From Parabacteroides sp. (GTDB taxonomy: Bacteria; Bacteroidota; Bacteroidia; Bacteroidales; Tannerellaceae): 63,818 bases of DNA. The stretch is taken from assembly GCA_022775005.1 (NCBI GenBank), contig JALFJR010000059.1, forward strand, positions 1 to 63,818, read 5' to 3'. Below, piece after piece: positions 26,381 to 36,409 of this stretch (within the stretch, counting starts at the first letter, position 1; every line of letters starts with the position of its first letter). The notes beneath the pieces were generated by a model. The model did not search any database, was not told the DNA's origin, and saw only the letters and a program-made list of their open reading frames with translations. Made by a program: the position numbers and the translations under genes.

Positions 26381-26716
26381 TTAATCATCGCAACAACTGC
26401 GTTTCTTGCTGACGCAATCCGCAAAAAACTCAGCCAAAAGTTGGCGGGCAATCTCCCAGTTTTCTCGATTGATACAATACTTCACCTTGGGCGTTTCGAT
26501 CTCGCCTTGAATCAATCCGGCCTCCTTTAACTCTTTGAGGTGTTGCGACACCGTAGCTTTGGCAATGGGTAGCTCCTCGTGGATTGCGCCGAAGTAGCAA
26601 ACCTCCTGGCGGGCCAGGAAGTGAAGGATCGCGATGCGGGCAGGATGTCCCAACGCTTTGGCAAAGCGGGCGATCCGTTCCTGCTGTTTGGTGTAATCGT
26701 TTCGTTTTTCGTCCAT
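26381..26716 (-). CDS. arsR: ArsR-family metalloregulator
   Basis: 111 residues of winged helix-turn-helix: [18 protein letters not shown], then the recognition helix [17 protein letters not shown] and the wing [11 protein letters not shown]. The E. coli-type CxC motif is absent (only Cys40 in EVCYFG). The C-terminus has Cys101 and the vicinal pair Cys108-Cys109 in [12 protein letters not shown], close to the C-terminal arsenite site of the Acidithiobacillus ArsR. It lies 17 nt after the lrp-like gene and 229 nt before the aquaglyceroporin gene, which has its own candidate promoter. Confidence 0.9.
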   Translation of the reverse strand: MDEKRNDYTKQQERIARFAKALGHPARIAILHFLARQEVCYFGAIHEELPIAKATVSQHLKELKEAGLIQGEIETPKVKYCINRENWEIARQLLAEFFADCVSKKRSCCDD

Positions 26717-26733
26717 GTTTGTCTCTTTAACTT

Positions 26734-27204
26734 TTAAATGTGAATACCATAGGTTTGTTTGATCTCATCCATGACGAATGTGCTGCGCAGGGAGCCAAGG
26801 CTCTCGATCGTGCCCAGCACATTGAGGATGAACGCTTGGTAATATTTCATGTTTGGTGCATGAATCTTTAGCAGATAGTCGTAGTCTCCAGAGATGTTGT
26901 AGCACTCCGTTACCTCCGGAATATCTTGGATGATCTGAGTGAAATTTTCTGCGATCTCCTTGTTGAGGCGGCTCAGCTTCACGCTACAAAAGACAATGAA
27001 GCCCTGATTCAGCTTCGTTGCGTTGAGCACGGCGATGTATTTCTTGATGTACCCTTCCCTCTCCAACCGCTTCAACCGCTCGAAAACGGGTGTAGAGGAG
27101 AGGCTAACCCGAGAAGCCAACTCCTTGGTGGTCAACCGAGCGTTCTCCTGCAAGATCCGCAGGATCTGCAAATCGATCTTATCCAGTCTCTCTACTGTCT
27201 CCAT
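26734..27204 (-). CDS. Lrp/AsnC-family transcriptional regulator
   Basis: 156 residues from the ATG at 27202-27204 ([13 protein letters not shown]); the longer in-frame start would run deep into uxaC. The N-terminal helix-turn-helix is [40 protein letters not shown], written here as two blocks, and the C-terminal RAM ligand domain includes [17 protein letters not shown]. It starts 5 nt after uxaC, so it is probably co-transcribed with the uronate genes. Its ligand could be an amino acid or a sugar-acid intermediate; unknown. Confidence 0.88.
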   Translation of the reverse strand: METVERLDKIDLQILRILQENARLTTKELASRVSLSSTPVFERLKRLEREGYIKKYIAVLNATKLNQGFIVFCSVKLSRLNKEIAENFTQIIQDIPEVTECYNISGDYDYLLKIHAPNMKYYQAFILNVLGTIESLGSLRSTFVMDEIKQTYGIHI

Positions 27205-27209
27205 GCCGC

Positions 27210-28613
27210 TTACCATTCGAAATAACGCTTTGCATTGTAATAACAAATATCCTCCACCATCTGAGCAATGAAGGGCAACTCTGAAACCGGCAACTCGCCT
27301 CGCTCCACCTCCTGCCCCAACAGGTCGCACAGGATACGGCGGAAATACTCATGCCGCGGGTAGGAAAGGAAACTACGCGAATCGGTCAGCATACCCACGA
27401 AACGGCTCAACAAGCCCAAGCGAGAAAGCGCATCCAACTGTCGACGAATGCCATCCTGCTGATCGAGGAACCACCAAGCGGCCCCATATTGCATCTTGCC
27501 TGGCACGGAGCCATCGTTGAAATTGTAGGCATTAGCCACCATCAACTCATTGTCCTTCGGATTGAGGTTATAGACAATGGTCTTCGCCAAAAGCCCCTCG
27601 TTGTCCAATCGGCTGAAAAAGGCGTTCATCGACGTAGCGATAGGTTGGTCATCGATGGCATCAAAACCAGCGTCAACGCCTAACAAGTGGAACATGCGAC
27701 GGTTGTTGTTGCGGTTAGCGCCTATATGAAACTGCTGCACCCAACCGCTCCGTGCGTCCATCGCCGCCAATTCATAGAGCACCGCCGACTTGAACTTGCG
27801 TACCTCCAGTTCGGTCAACGCCTTACCCATACGTGCCTTCAGGAAGATCACCTCCACGCCCTGCTGCGTATATTCCTCGGTGTAGAAGGTGTCTAACCCA
27901 TGGTCAGAAAGCGAGCAGCCGTGGGCGGCGAAATAGTCGTGCCGCTTCTGCAACGCTTCGATCAGCTGCCTGAAGGAGAGGATAGTCATATCGGCCGCCT
28001 TCTCCAATTGCGCAAGGTAGCTATCGAATGCCTCAAGCTTGTCGATCGCCAAAATTCGGTCAGGGCGCCAAGCCGGCAGTACCTTCACTTTGCAATCGCT
28101 CTGACGGATCGCCTGATGGGCAGCGAGGTCATCCACAGGATCATCGGTCGTGCAGACCACCTCCACGTGCATTCGTTCCATCAACGCCTGCGCCCGGAAC
28201 TCAGGCGTTTGCAGCAAGAGGTTAGCCTCCTCGTAGATCTCCGCAGCCGTCTGCGGATTAAGCACCTTGTTGATGCCGAAGATACGGCTCAGCTCCAGGT
28301 GTGTCCAGTGATAGAGCGGATTGCGCATGGTGTAGGGCACCGTCTCCGCCCATTTCATGAATTTCTCGAACGACGGTTTATCGCCGGTGATATAGACCTC
28401 ATCAATGCCATTGGCGCGCATCGCCCGCCATTTATAGTGATCTCCACCCAGCCAAGCCTCCGTCAAGTCCGTGAAGGCATGATTCTCTGCAATCTCTTTC
28501 GGATGGAGGTGACAGTGATAGTCAATGATCGGCATCACGGCGGCATGTTGGTGATAGAGCTCCCGTGCCGTGTCCGTATGCAATAAAAAATCCGCGTCTA
28601 AAAAGGGTTTCAT
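27210..28613 (-). CDS. uxaC: Glucuronate isomerase UxaC
   Basis: 467 residues, the usual length. The amidohydrolase-like metal motif DYHCHLHP (His33, His35) is near the N-terminus. [41 protein letters not shown] and [24 protein letters not shown] are family blocks. It converts D-glucuronate to fructuronate or D-galacturonate to tagaturonate in the cytoplasm. Its start overlaps the kdgA stop by 4 nt. The later reductase and dehydratase steps are not in this window. Confidence 0.95.
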   Translation of the reverse strand: MKPFLDADFLLHTDTARELYHQHAAVMPIIDYHCHLHPKEIAENHAFTDLTEAWLGGDHYKWRAMRANGIDEVYITGDKPSFEKFMKWAETVPYTMRNPLYHWTHLELSRIFGINKVLNPQTAAEIYEEANLLLQTPEFRAQALMERMHVEVVCTTDDPVDDLAAHQAIRQSDCKVKVLPAWRPDRILAIDKLEAFDSYLAQLEKAADMTILSFRQLIEALQKRHDYFAAHGCSLSDHGLDTFYTEEYTQQGVEVIFLKARMGKALTELEVRKFKSAVLYELAAMDARSGWVQQFHIGANRNNNRRMFHLLGVDAGFDAIDDQPIATSMNAFFSRLDNEGLLAKTIVYNLNPKDNELMVANAYNFNDGSVPGKMQYGAAWWFLDQQDGIRRQLDALSRLGLLSRFVGMLTDSRSFLSYPRHEYFRRILCDLLGQEVERGELPVSELPFIAQMVEDICYYNAKRYFEW

Positions 28614-29284
28614 ACGTTACGTGTTTTTTCAATAATGGATAATGCGGAGCGGCACAAGTCGGTGATGGCTTGCCACTCCCCTTTGGCGATCGCCTCCTTG
28701 GGGAAGAGCTTCGAGCCCATGCCCACGCAGGTGACACCCGCCTTGAACCATGCCGTGAGGTTCTCCTCGGTCGGCTCCACCGCTCCGGTGGCCATGATGA
28801 GCGACCACGGCATCGGGGCTTTCATATTCTTCACGAAGGAGGGGCCGCCCACATTGCCCGCTGGGAAGATCTTGCAGAGGTCACAGCCAGCCTCCTGCGC
28901 AAAACCAATCTCCGAGACGGAGCCACAGCCCGGCGTGTAGGGGATCAACCGGCGGTTGCACACCTTGGCGATCTCCGGGTTGAACAACGGGCCTACCACG
29001 AAGTTGGCGCCCAACTGGATGTAGAGCGCAGCCGTAGCCGGATCGACCACCGAGCCTACGCCCAAGATCAACTCCGGACATTCCTTCGCGGCGAATTTCA
29101 CTAACTCTCCAAATACCTCGTGGGCGAAATCGCCCCGGTTGGTGAACTCAAACGCACGGACACCGCCCTCGTAGCAGGCCTTCACCACCTGCTGCGCAAC
29201 AGTCACATCCGCATGGTAATAGACAGGCACCATACCCGTACGGATAATCGCCTGCAACGTCTGTATTTTATTGAATCGTGCCAT
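28610..29284 (-). CDS. kdgA: KDPG/KHG aldolase
   Basis: 224 residues from the ATG at 29282-29284 ([10 protein letters not shown]); an in-frame ATG 39 nt upstream is less likely. The TIM barrel shows [38 protein letters not shown] and the Schiff-base Lys in [14 protein letters not shown]. It cleaves 2-keto-3-deoxy-6-phosphogluconate to pyruvate and glyceraldehyde-3-phosphate. It sits between kdgK and uxaC in one operon, the end point of hexuronate breakdown. Confidence 0.92.
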   Translation of the reverse strand: MARFNKIQTLQAIIRTGMVPVYYHADVTVAQQVVKACYEGGVRAFEFTNRGDFAHEVFGELVKFAAKECPELILGVGSVVDPATAALYIQLGANFVVGPLFNPEIAKVCNRRLIPYTPGCGSVSEIGFAQEAGCDLCKIFPAGNVGGPSFVKNMKAPMPWSLIMATGAVEPTEENLTAWFKAGVTCVGMGSKLFPKEAIAKGEWQAITDLCRSALSIIEKTRNV

Positions 29285-29297
29285 GATATACGCTTTT

Positions 29298-30341
29298 TTA
29301 ACGAGCGACACGCCCCGAGGCATCGCCCTTCATCAGTTTCTCCACCTCCTCAACCGTCACCTGGTTGAAGTCGCCATAAATCGTATGTTTCAAGCAGGAA
29401 GCTGCCGCCGCAAACTCCAGCGCCTGTTGATCGTCGCCCGGATAGGTCAGCAAGCCATAGATCAAACCGCCCATGAAGGAGTCGCCTCCGCCCACACGAT
29501 CCACGATGTGCGTGATGTCATAGCGACGTGAGGCGTAGAGCTGATTGCCATCAAACAGCACGCCGCCCCAAGTGTTATGGTTGGCATTGATCGAGCCGCG
29601 CAGGGTGATGATCACCTTCTTCGCCCGTGGGAAACGGGCCATCAGCTGTGTGCAGACCGAACGGAAAGCGTCCGCCTCTACCCGTCCTTCCGTAGCCGTC
29701 GCATCGAAGCCCTCCGGACGAATGCCAAACACCTTCTCCGCATCCTCCTCATTGCCTAAAATCAGGTCGCAACCAGCCACCAACTCCGGCATCACCTCCG
29801 ATGCAGTCTTGCCATATTTCCACAGATTCTTTCGGTAGTTGAGGTCGCAAGAGACGGTGATGCCCATTCGGTTAGCCGCCTGGATCGCCTCCAAACAAAC
29901 CTTTGCAGCCCCTTCGGAAATGGCTGGCGTGATACCCGTCCAATGGAACCACGTAGCGCCCTCGAAGACTGCCTCCCAGTCGATCATGCCCGGCTGGATC
30001 TCTGCGATCGCGGAGTGTGCCCGGTCATAGACCACCTTGCTGGCCCGCGCCACCGCTCCCGTCTCCAGGAAATAGATACCGAGGCGATCTCCGCCGTAAA
30101 CGATTTTCGAGGTGCCAACGCCCTGCTTGCGCAGTTCCATCACGCAGGCCTGTGCGATGTCGTTTTTCGGCAATCGGGTGACAAACTCCGTTTCAATCCC
30201 ATAGTGTGCCAATGAGACGGCCACATTGGCCTCGCCACCGCCAAAAGTGGCACTGAAACGGTCGGCTTGGCTGAAACGCAGGTAGTCCGGCGTGGCCAAG
30301 CGGAGCATAATCTCTCCAAAAGTGATGACTTTCTGACTCAT
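29298..30341 (-). CDS. kdgK: 2-keto-3-deoxygluconate kinase (PfkB family)
   Basis: 347 residues from the ATG at 30339-30341 ([12 protein letters not shown]); the upstream open frame has no coding character. PfkB motifs are [16 protein letters not shown] and the C-terminal [17 protein letters not shown], in which the usual GAGDSF reads GGGDSF with the catalytic Asp kept. It phosphorylates KDG to KDPG, the substrate of the aldolase 13 nt downstream. Its promoter is not clear; TATCTTCG at about 30389-30396 (minus) is one mismatch from a -7 element. Confidence 0.92.
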   Translation of the reverse strand: MSQKVITFGEIMLRLATPDYLRFSQADRFSATFGGGEANVAVSLAHYGIETEFVTRLPKNDIAQACVMELRKQGVGTSKIVYGGDRLGIYFLETGAVARASKVVYDRAHSAIAEIQPGMIDWEAVFEGATWFHWTGITPAISEGAAKVCLEAIQAANRMGITVSCDLNYRKNLWKYGKTASEVMPELVAGCDLILGNEEDAEKVFGIRPEGFDATATEGRVEADAFRSVCTQLMARFPRAKKVIITLRGSINANHNTWGGVLFDGNQLYASRRYDITHIVDRVGGGDSFMGGLIYGLLTYPGDDQQALEFAAAASCLKHTIYGDFNQVTVEEVEKLMKGDASGRVAR

Positions 30342-30677
30342 AATATCGTAGATACGAAGATGATATTCTGTAAAAATTGTAACGCTCGCGAAGATACGGC
30401 TATTTTTCAAACGAGGTTTACTCCCACCCGCAAAATTCTGAGCCATCAGACAGCGCCTACAAGATCGAGAATCCCAAAACAGTTCAAGACATGCGTGGAG
30501 CGTTTCCGAAAGAGCGGAATGCAATCAGTCCGATACCTTGGAATAGCCAAAATAAAATTAGAACCTGCTTCCATACTGGTATGAAATACTGAAATAGTTC
30601 TTTATCGTACTTCCAAACAGTTCAGAAAGCAGGTTTTAATTTTAAAATGGCTTATTCGAATCTAAAGATCCGCTCTT
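30342..30677. other. Intergenic region between kdgK and bioD
   Basis: 336 nt. The kdgK-proximal part has only a weak -7 candidate. The bioD-proximal half holds a foldback element at 30541-30657. Open frames crossing this region show no family resemblance. Nothing else is recognised. Confidence 0.6.
30541..30657. mobile_element. Foldback (MITE-like) element
   Basis: The core arms at 30553-30570 and 30627-30644 are 18 bp and match at 17 positions (AACCTGCTT facing AAGCAGGTT). The pairing continues outward through GAATAGCC (30541-30548) and GGCTTATTC (30649-30657) and, more loosely, inward, so most of the 117 nt can fold on itself. There is no reading frame inside. It may be a non-autonomous transposon remnant or a strong hairpin ending the bio operon. 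No target-site duplication is evident. Confidence 0.5.
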
Positions 30678-31343
30678 TTACAGCAAAGGAGTAACATCAA
30701 TAGTCGGTTCCTCGGCCAAATCGCCCAACAGCAAGAGGGGGATCTCGGGGAACTTGATGCGCAGGTATTCCAACGTATTTGCCTCGATTAACGCATCCAC
30801 ATGCGGATATTGATTATAGACGATGGCTTGCACAGGGATGCCATAATGCTGCGCCGCATAGAGGCTGAGCAACGTGTGGTTGATGCTGCCTAACTTGCCA
30901 GAGGTGACCAACACCAAGGGATAGCCCTGCTCACGGATGTAGTCGATGGTGAGCGATTGGAAATCGTTGGGCACCATCAAGCCCCCAGCCCCTTCGAGCA
31001 AGACAAACTCATACCGTTCACGCAGATTTTCCGTGGCTTGGGTGATCACCTTCAGGTCAATGGTTCGCCCATCCTTCTCCGCCGCCATGTGAGGCGAACA
31101 GGGATAGGTGAAGATGTAGGGGCAAGTCAAGCCGGCCTTGTCCTCCTCGGTGAAGGGAATGCCCTGGATGCGCCGGTGCTCCTCGATGTCTTCCGACACC
31201 TCCACACAGCCCGTTTGAATCATCTTTTGGGTAATCACTTGCTTTCCTGCTTTCGCCAATGCTTTGGCGATGGCTCCGGTGGCCGCGGTCTTACCCACGC
31301 TGGTATCGATGCCGGAGATAAATAATACTTTTCCTTTTTCCAT
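30678..31343 (-). CDS. bioD: Dethiobiotin synthetase BioD
   Basis: 221 residues from the ATG at 31341-31343 (MEKGKVLFISGID). The P-loop is GIDTSVGKTAATGAIAKAL, the Lys segment QVITQKMIQTGC, and LLEGAGGLMVPN the second conserved block. The enzyme closes the ureido ring of dethiobiotin with ATP and CO2. It is the last gene of the bio operon, 19 nt after bioC. Confidence 0.94.
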   Translation of the reverse strand: MEKGKVLFISGIDTSVGKTAATGAIAKALAKAGKQVITQKMIQTGCVEVSEDIEEHRRIQGIPFTEEDKAGLTCPYIFTYPCSPHMAAEKDGRTIDLKVITQATENLRERYEFVLLEGAGGLMVPNDFQSLTIDYIREQGYPLVLVTSGKLGSINHTLLSLYAAQHYGIPVQAIVYNQYPHVDALIEANTLEYLRIKFPEIPLLLLGDLAEEPTIDVTPLL

Positions 31344-31362
31344 GTTTCTATCTGTTTTTAGG

Positions 31363-32124
31363 TTACTGTTTACTGGCCAATAGATAAAGGGGCGTGTAAG
31401 TGAGTGTGACTTTTCCCTCTGAGGTGGCGAACCGCTCTCGATAGGCCTCGCAGAAATGGGCTTGCTTGCCTTTGGTCCATACACCCGTCGCATTGGCGGT
31501 CACACCCGTATATTTGAGGTGGCGCAGCACCTCCATCGGATCGGAGAAGGTGAGGACTATCCGCTCCTCCTCCATCTGCCAGATGTGATAATCCTTTGCG
31601 AGCCATGACTGCACCTCCGCTGGTGTGGGATAGTTCAGCCCTTGCCCACTGATTGCTTTGACTTCCAAGAGATTTTCGGGTGTAAAAAGGTTGAATAGCA
31701 AGAGCCCTTGCGGAGCCAATGCGCTGGATAGACGATGCAAGAAAGCGGGTAGCTCCTTCATCCATTGCAAGGCGTTCGCTGAGGCAATCAGGTCGAATGA
31801 GCCGGGGAAAGCCATTTGCTCCGCATCACCAGCCAACCAGTGCCAATGTTCGCCCGCCATCCGTTTGATCAATTCCGGAGACCAACTCTCGCACAGATCG
31901 TTTAAGCACCATTCGCCGACCACGCCCTCCGCTTGCAGCAAATGGGTGAAGCCCCCACTGCCACAACCTATCTCCAACACCCTGGAGAAACAGAGCGGAT
32001 GCTTCCGCTTCAGCATCGCCAACAGGTGCGCACAGATACGCTGCTGTGCGGCCGCATGTTGATCATAGGTCTGTGCGGCTGCCGTGAAGCGTTGACTGAC
32101 TCTTTTTGCTTCGATTACCTCCAT
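31363..32124 (-). CDS. bioC: Malonyl-ACP O-methyltransferase BioC
   Basis: 253 residues. The N-terminal VSQRFTAAAQTYDQHAAAQ is the BioC signature, followed by the SAM motif VLEIGCGSGGFTHLL and SANALQWMKELPAFL. BioC methylates malonyl-ACP so that it can be extended to pimeloyl-ACP methyl ester. It overlaps bioG by 10 nt, which links the methylation and demethylation steps on one message. Confidence 0.92.
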   Translation of the reverse strand: MEVIEAKRVSQRFTAAAQTYDQHAAAQQRICAHLLAMLKRKHPLCFSRVLEIGCGSGGFTHLLQAEGVVGEWCLNDLCESWSPELIKRMAGEHWHWLAGDAEQMAFPGSFDLIASANALQWMKELPAFLHRLSSALAPQGLLLFNLFTPENLLEVKAISGQGLNYPTPAEVQSWLAKDYHIWQMEEERIVLTFSDPMEVLRHLKYTGVTANATGVWTKGKQAHFCEAYRERFATSEGKVTLTYTPLYLLASKQ

Positions 32125-32774
32125 ACACTCGCCGTTAGTTCCGGTTGATAAAAGGGGAGATGGGAGGCCTCGATCGTATGTATCTCAGCCTTCCCCGTCC
32201 AATAGGTCTGTTGATTAGCCGTGGGGAAGATACGATCGGCGGAGCTGATGATCGCCCGCTTCCAGAAGGCTGTCGCCTGTTGCGGATCAATCTCCGTGGT
32301 ACCGATCGCTTGATGGAGCGCCCGAAGTTCTTCAGCCTTATCCGCATCTGGAATCGGTCTCAGCTGTTGATAGCGTTGCAAAGTAGCTCGATCGCCACAC
32401 ATACGACGATCAAAGCGGCGGAATCCATCCGCATCCAAGTGCGCCAAGGTTCCCTCGAAGATGGCTTGGGGTATGCCCCACTCCGCATGAATAGGGAAAG
32501 GGGTGCCATTGATCGCTGTGGTGGAGGTGAAAGGAGATGCGCTTCCCCACAAGGCGGTAGCTACCCACACACCCAATGACCAAGCGATCAGGTGCAGCTC
32601 CTCAAACCTTGCCAATGACTCAGGGAAGGCAAGCGACCGGTAATCATAACCGACCCAAACATCGGCACCTGCTGGCAAAGGCAACGCCTCAAACAGTTTG
32701 GGAGCGGCCGACCAGCCATTGAGGATCAGATAGAGCTTGCGCCCTTCTCCTTGTTGTAACTGATGTATCTTCAT
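32115..32774 (-). CDS. bioG: Pimeloyl-ACP methyl ester esterase BioG
   Basis: 219 residues from the ATG at 32772-32774 (MKIHQLQQGEGRK). The family (DUF452) shows LYLILNGWSAAPKLF and the nucleophile elbow LIAWSLGVWVA (A-W-S-L-G), then FPIHAEWGIP and the C-terminal EASHLPFYQPE with the catalytic His. BioG removes the methyl group from pimeloyl-ACP methyl ester, replacing BioH. It overlaps bioF by 4 nt (ATGA) and bioC by 10 nt. Confidence 0.9.
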   Translation of the reverse strand: MKIHQLQQGEGRKLYLILNGWSAAPKLFEALPLPAGADVWVGYDYRSLAFPESLARFEELHLIAWSLGVWVATALWGSASPFTSTTAINGTPFPIHAEWGIPQAIFEGTLAHLDADGFRRFDRRMCGDRATLQRYQQLRPIPDADKAEELRALHQAIGTTEIDPQQATAFWKRAIISSADRIFPTANQQTYWTGKAEIHTIEASHLPFYQPELTASVWR

Positions 32775-33922
32775 GAGCGCTCCTCCCCAATCACTTGGAT
32801 TAACCGATCTATCTCTTCCGGCTGGATAGCCGCCGTCAAGGAGAAACGGATGCGTGAAGTGCCTTGTGGCACCGTAGGCGGACGAACCGGCAAGCAATAG
32901 AAGCCTTTGCGCTGCAACTGCTCCGCCGTCAAGACACAATCTCGACTATCCCCCACGATAAAGGGCACGATATGGCTGTCGCTGATCTCGCCGCCTCTTC
33001 CCTGCAACGCAGCGGCTAACCGACGGCTTTGCGTGCGTAGCTGCTCCCGTTCGGCTTGCCAATCAGGCAACCGCTCCCACAGGAACTGTGTCCATGCGAT
33101 CTGCAAAGGGGGCAAGGCCGTGCTGAAAATCAGTGGGCGCATCTTGTTGATCAAGTAACTACGAATCACCTCGCTGCAAACCACATAAGCCCCCATCGAG
33201 GCCAATGCCTTACCAAAGGTGCCGACCAGGAGGTCGATCTGCTCGATACAGCCACACTCCTCTGCCACACCCAAACCACGTTCACCTCGCACACCAATGG
33301 CATGTGCCTCATCCACGTAGAGCATCACGTTGGGGTATTGCCGCTTCAAAGCGACCAAGCGAGGCAGATCCGCCACGTCGCCATCCATGCTAAAGACACT
33401 CTCTGTCACCACAATGATGGTCTCGTAGGTCGAAGCATTTTTGGCCAACAGACGCTCCAACTGCGTATAATCGTTGTGCCGATAGCGGGAGAAGGATGCC
33501 TCTCCTAACCGAATGCCATCAATCAAACTGGCGTGCACCAACCTATCCGCCAAGATCAGGGTCTGTTTATCCGCCAAAGCCGGTAAGATGCCGGTGTTGG
33601 CATGGTAGCCGCTATTGAAGAGCAGGGCCGCCTCTCGCCCAAAGTCCCGTGCGATGCGCTGCTCCAAGGCCGTATAAACTGTAAAGTTGCCCGTCAAGAG
33701 GCGAGAGCTGGAGGAGGAGAGCGGCCAACGCTGTGCCGCCTCACTCGCCAAGAACTCCGCTTGCAGGTCTGAACGGGTCGCTAATCCCAAGTAGTCGTTG
33801 GAGGAGAGATTGAGCATCCGCTGCCCTTCTCGCTCGATCCATCGCCCCTCATGCGTGACTTCAGGCAATCGCCTCAGATTGCCCGAAGCCGCCAACTCAC
33901 TCAATATCGTTTGATATTTCAT
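32771..33922 (-). CDS. bioF: 8-amino-7-oxononanoate synthase BioF
   Basis: 383 residues from the ATG at 33920-33922 (MKYQTILSEL); an in-frame ATG 51 nt upstream is weaker. Family blocks are LNLSSNDYLGLA, LFNSGYHANTGILPAL, YVDEAHAIGVRG and the PLP Lys in LLVGTFGKALASMGAYV. It condenses pimeloyl-ACP with alanine. A 226-nt gap with tandem repeats separates it from bioA upstream, unlike the overlapping genes elsewhere in the operon. Confidence 0.94.
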   Translation of the reverse strand: MKYQTILSELAASGNLRRLPEVTHEGRWIEREGQRMLNLSSNDYLGLATRSDLQAEFLASEAAQRWPLSSSSSRLLTGNFTVYTALEQRIARDFGREAALLFNSGYHANTGILPALADKQTLILADRLVHASLIDGIRLGEASFSRYRHNDYTQLERLLAKNASTYETIIVVTESVFSMDGDVADLPRLVALKRQYPNVMLYVDEAHAIGVRGERGLGVAEECGCIEQIDLLVGTFGKALASMGAYVVCSEVIRSYLINKMRPLIFSTALPPLQIAWTQFLWERLPDWQAEREQLRTQSRRLAAALQGRGGEISDSHIVPFIVGDSRDCVLTAEQLQRKGFYCLPVRPPTVPQGTSRIRFSLTAAIQPEEIDRLIQVIGEERS

Positions 33923-34000
33923 CGTTTCTTTTGCTTGTTTCGATCCTCTTCTCTTTACTAAAATCTCTTGCATTCGTATTGAAATGTTTGTTCCACTGTT

Positions 34001-34070
34001 CGGAACGGCCGTTCGGCTCAGTCGGATGTACGTTCAGCACAGTGGAACGGCCGTTCAACTCAGCCGAACG
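34001..34070. repeat. 21-22-bp tandem repeat block inside the bio operon
   Basis: About three and a half units of 21-22 bp lie between bioA and bioF. The palindrome GAACGGCCGTTC occurs twice (34003-34014 and 34045-34056, 42 bp apart), with a diverged unit between. Units end in CTCAGT/CACAGT/CTCAGC. Translated on the plus strand this gives heptads of the ERPFxSx kind, but I treat it as a non-coding repeat. Confidence 0.65.
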
Positions 34071-34148
34071 AAGATTTCATAACGTATGCTTGCCTTTTCT
34101 ATGCCTACTCCGAAACCAGTTTCTGCCTATTGACCGAACATGGGTTGC

Positions 34149-35426
34149 CTAATCGTTGAGCACCCGAAGCAAACCGCTCGTCAATTTCGTCAGCTGATCG
34201 GGACGGATAATGAAAGGAGGCATCAGATAAACCAACTTACCGAAAGGCCGCACCCAGATCCCCTCCTGCACAAAACGTTTCTGCAAACGAGCCATGTTCA
34301 CAGGCTCCCGCATCTCCAAGACACCGATCGCCCCCAAGACACGTACCTCAGCCACGGATGGCATGTCCGCAGCCGGGGCTAACTCTGCCTTTAACTGCTG
34401 CTCTATACGCCGCACGTTGGCTTGCCAATCGCTTTCCAACAGCAAGGAGACCGAAGCCGAGGCGATGGCACAAGCCAAGGGATTCCCCATAAAGGTAGGG
34501 CCGTGCATGAAGCAGCCCGCCTCTCCGCCACAGATCGTGTCGGCAATGGGCTGGGTCGTGATCGTGGCAGAGAGGGTCAAATAACCTCCGGTCAAGGCCT
34601 TGCCGATGCACATGATGTCCGGCTCCACGCCTGCATGTTCCCAAGCGAAGAGCTTGCCGGTGCGTCCGAAGCCCGTAGCGATCTCATCGAAGATCAGCAA
34701 CACCTGGTATTGCTCGCAAAGGGCACGGGCCCGCACCAAATAGGTGGGCGAATAGAAATACATACCTCCTGCACCCTGCACAATCGGTTCCAAGATCAAC
34801 GCCGCGATCTTGTCGCCCTCCTGCTTCAACAGATCCTCCAACGGACGGATCGCCTCCTCCTGCCAAGGTTCGGCGAACTTCACGGCAGGTTGTGGCAAGA
34901 AGTATTGCACCGGCAGACTTCCCGCAAACAAGCCGTGCATACCGGTGACGGGATCGCAGACAGACATGGCATGCCATGTATCGCCATGATACCCGCTACG
35001 GATCGTCGCAAAACGATGTTTCTCCGTCTTCCCCTGCGATTGCCAATACTGAATGGCCATCTTCATCGCTACCTCTACCGCCACAGAGCCGCTATCGGCA
35101 TAGAAGATCTTATCCATCGAAGGCGGCAACAGGGGCAGCAGCTTCGCACCCAGCTCCACGGCAGGTTCATGGGTAAAGCCTCCGAACATGATGTGGCTCA
35201 TCTTCTCCAATTGAGCCTTGGCCGCCGCATTGAACACGGGGTGATTATAGCCATGCACCGCTGCCCACCACGAGGACATGCCATCAATCAGCTCCGTACC
35301 ATCCGCCAAGGTGATGGTCACGCCCTCCGCCTTCGCCACGGGATAGACCGGCAGCGGATCAATCGTCGAAGTATAGGGATGCCACAAGTGATCCCGATCA
35401 AATTGCAGTAATTCCGTCGTGTTCAT
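34149..35426 (-). CDS. bioA: Adenosylmethionine-8-amino-7-oxononanoate aminotransferase BioA
   Basis: 425 residues. [24 protein letters not shown] is the BioA opening. [35 protein letters not shown] and the PLP Lys in [17 protein letters not shown] follow. It transaminates KAPA to DAPA with SAM as amino donor. Its start overlaps the bioB stop by 4 nt. Confidence 0.95.
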   Translation of the reverse strand: MNTTELLQFDRDHLWHPYTSTIDPLPVYPVAKAEGVTITLADGTELIDGMSSWWAAVHGYNHPVFNAAAKAQLEKMSHIMFGGFTHEPAVELGAKLLPLLPPSMDKIFYADSGSVAVEVAMKMAIQYWQSQGKTEKHRFATIRSGYHGDTWHAMSVCDPVTGMHGLFAGSLPVQYFLPQPAVKFAEPWQEEAIRPLEDLLKQEGDKIAALILEPIVQGAGGMYFYSPTYLVRARALCEQYQVLLIFDEIATGFGRTGKLFAWEHAGVEPDIMCIGKALTGGYLTLSATITTQPIADTICGGEAGCFMHGPTFMGNPLACAIASASVSLLLESDWQANVRRIEQQLKAELAPAADMPSVAEVRVLGAIGVLEMREPVNMARLQKRFVQEGIWVRPFGKLVYLMPPFIIRPDQLTKLTSGLLRVLND

Positions 35427-36409
35427 CCTACCCAGTCTGTTTGTTCGGTTAATGAATAGCCTGCTTCGGTGAAGAGCCGTTTATCCTCCTCTACCTTACT
35501 GCCGATAGTGGTCAGCAGGTCGCCGATGATCGCCGCATTGATGCCCACATAGAGCGATTTCCGTTGCAAATCCTCACTCAATTGCGCCCTTCCGCCAGAG
35601 AAACGCAAGTAGGCCGTCGGGTTGATCAAGCGGAAAAGGGCAATCGTGGTGAGCCACTCCTCCTCGCTCAAAGCAGGAGTGTCCTGCAGCGGGGTGCCCG
35701 CGATCGGATGCAACAAATTGATGGGGATAGAATGGACTCCGTTCTCCCGGAGGAAACTGGCCATCTCGATCCGCTGTTCCATACTTTCGCCCATGCCAAT
35801 GATGCCTCCGCAGCAGATGCGGAAGCCGATCTCCCGTGCCATGCGGATGGTCTCCATCTTCTGAGCGATCGTGTGGGTGGAGCAGAGCTTGCCGAAGTAA
35901 GAGGGAGCTGTCTCGATGTTGCAATGGTAGTTCTCCACCCCGCTGTCGAACAGGGCTTGCAGTTGCTCCCGCTTCAACAATCCCATCGAAGCGCAGCATT
36001 TGATGTCCGACTGCTGCTTGATGGAACGCACCGTGTCGGTAATCTGTTGCATCTCTTTATCCGATACCCGCTTGCCACTGGTCACCAAGGCAAAACGGCC
36101 AATGCCCTGCTGACGGTTATAGACCGCATGACGCACACACTCCGCCGCAGGGAGAAGAGGATAGAGCTGTACCTTCGTGGCATAATGGCCCGACTGGGCA
36201 CACCATTTACAATCCTCACTGCAATTGCCACTCTTGGCATTGATGATGGAACAGGTATCAAACTTATTCCCCATAAAATGACGAGTCACTTGATGAGCCG
36301 CCTCATAAAGCGCCTCTTTATTCGGATTGTTCGCCAACCGCAAAGCCTCCTCCGCCGAGAGGGGCTGACCGGCCAACACCGCATCCGTCATTTCTTGCAT
36401 AGTTTTCAT
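35423..36409 (-). CDS. bioB: Biotin synthase BioB
   Basis: 328 residues from the ATG at 36407-36409 ([14 protein letters not shown]); the open frame continues upstream but the extension has no BioB character. The radical-SAM cluster motif is [12 protein letters not shown] (C-x3-C-x2-C), followed by [34 protein letters not shown] and RFSGGRAQL. It inserts sulfur into dethiobiotin. The stop codon of the small upstream gene overlaps the bioB start as ATGA, so the first bio gene may depend on translation of that reading frame. Confidence 0.95.
   Translation of the reverse strand: MKTMQEMTDAVLAGQPLSAEEALRLANNPNKEALYEAAHQVTRHFMGNKFDTCSIINAKSGNCSEDCKWCAQSGHYATKVQLYPLLPAAECVRHAVYNRQQGIGRFALVTSGKRVSDKEMQQITDTVRSIKQQSDIKCCASMGLLKREQLQALFDSGVENYHCNIETAPSYFGKLCSTHTIAQKMETIRMAREIGFRICCGGIIGMGESMEQRIEMASFLRENGVHSIPINLLHPIAGTPLQDTPALSEEEWLTTIALFRLINPTAYLRFSGGRAQLSEDLQRKSLYVGINAAIIGDLLTTIGSKVEEDKRLFTEAGYSLTEQTDWVG

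Noticed and set aside
30267-30584. 105-codon plus-strand frame over the kdgK start and foldback element
   Set aside because: Half is antisense to kdgK, the rest enters the foldback repeat; no recognisable protein features.
33985-34014. parS-like site (TGTTCCAC and GTTCGGAAC)
   Set aside because: The half-sites do not form the parS palindrome and belong to the bio-operon repeat.
33931-34152. 73-codon plus-strand frame with ERPF heptads
   Set aside because: Its pattern is produced by the 21-22-bp DNA repeat; no start context or conserved part outside the repeat.
34422-35411. Long plus-strand open frame (329 codons) opposite bioA
   Set aside because: It lies wholly antisense to bioA, whose motifs are intact, and its translation has no family resemblance or membrane pattern.
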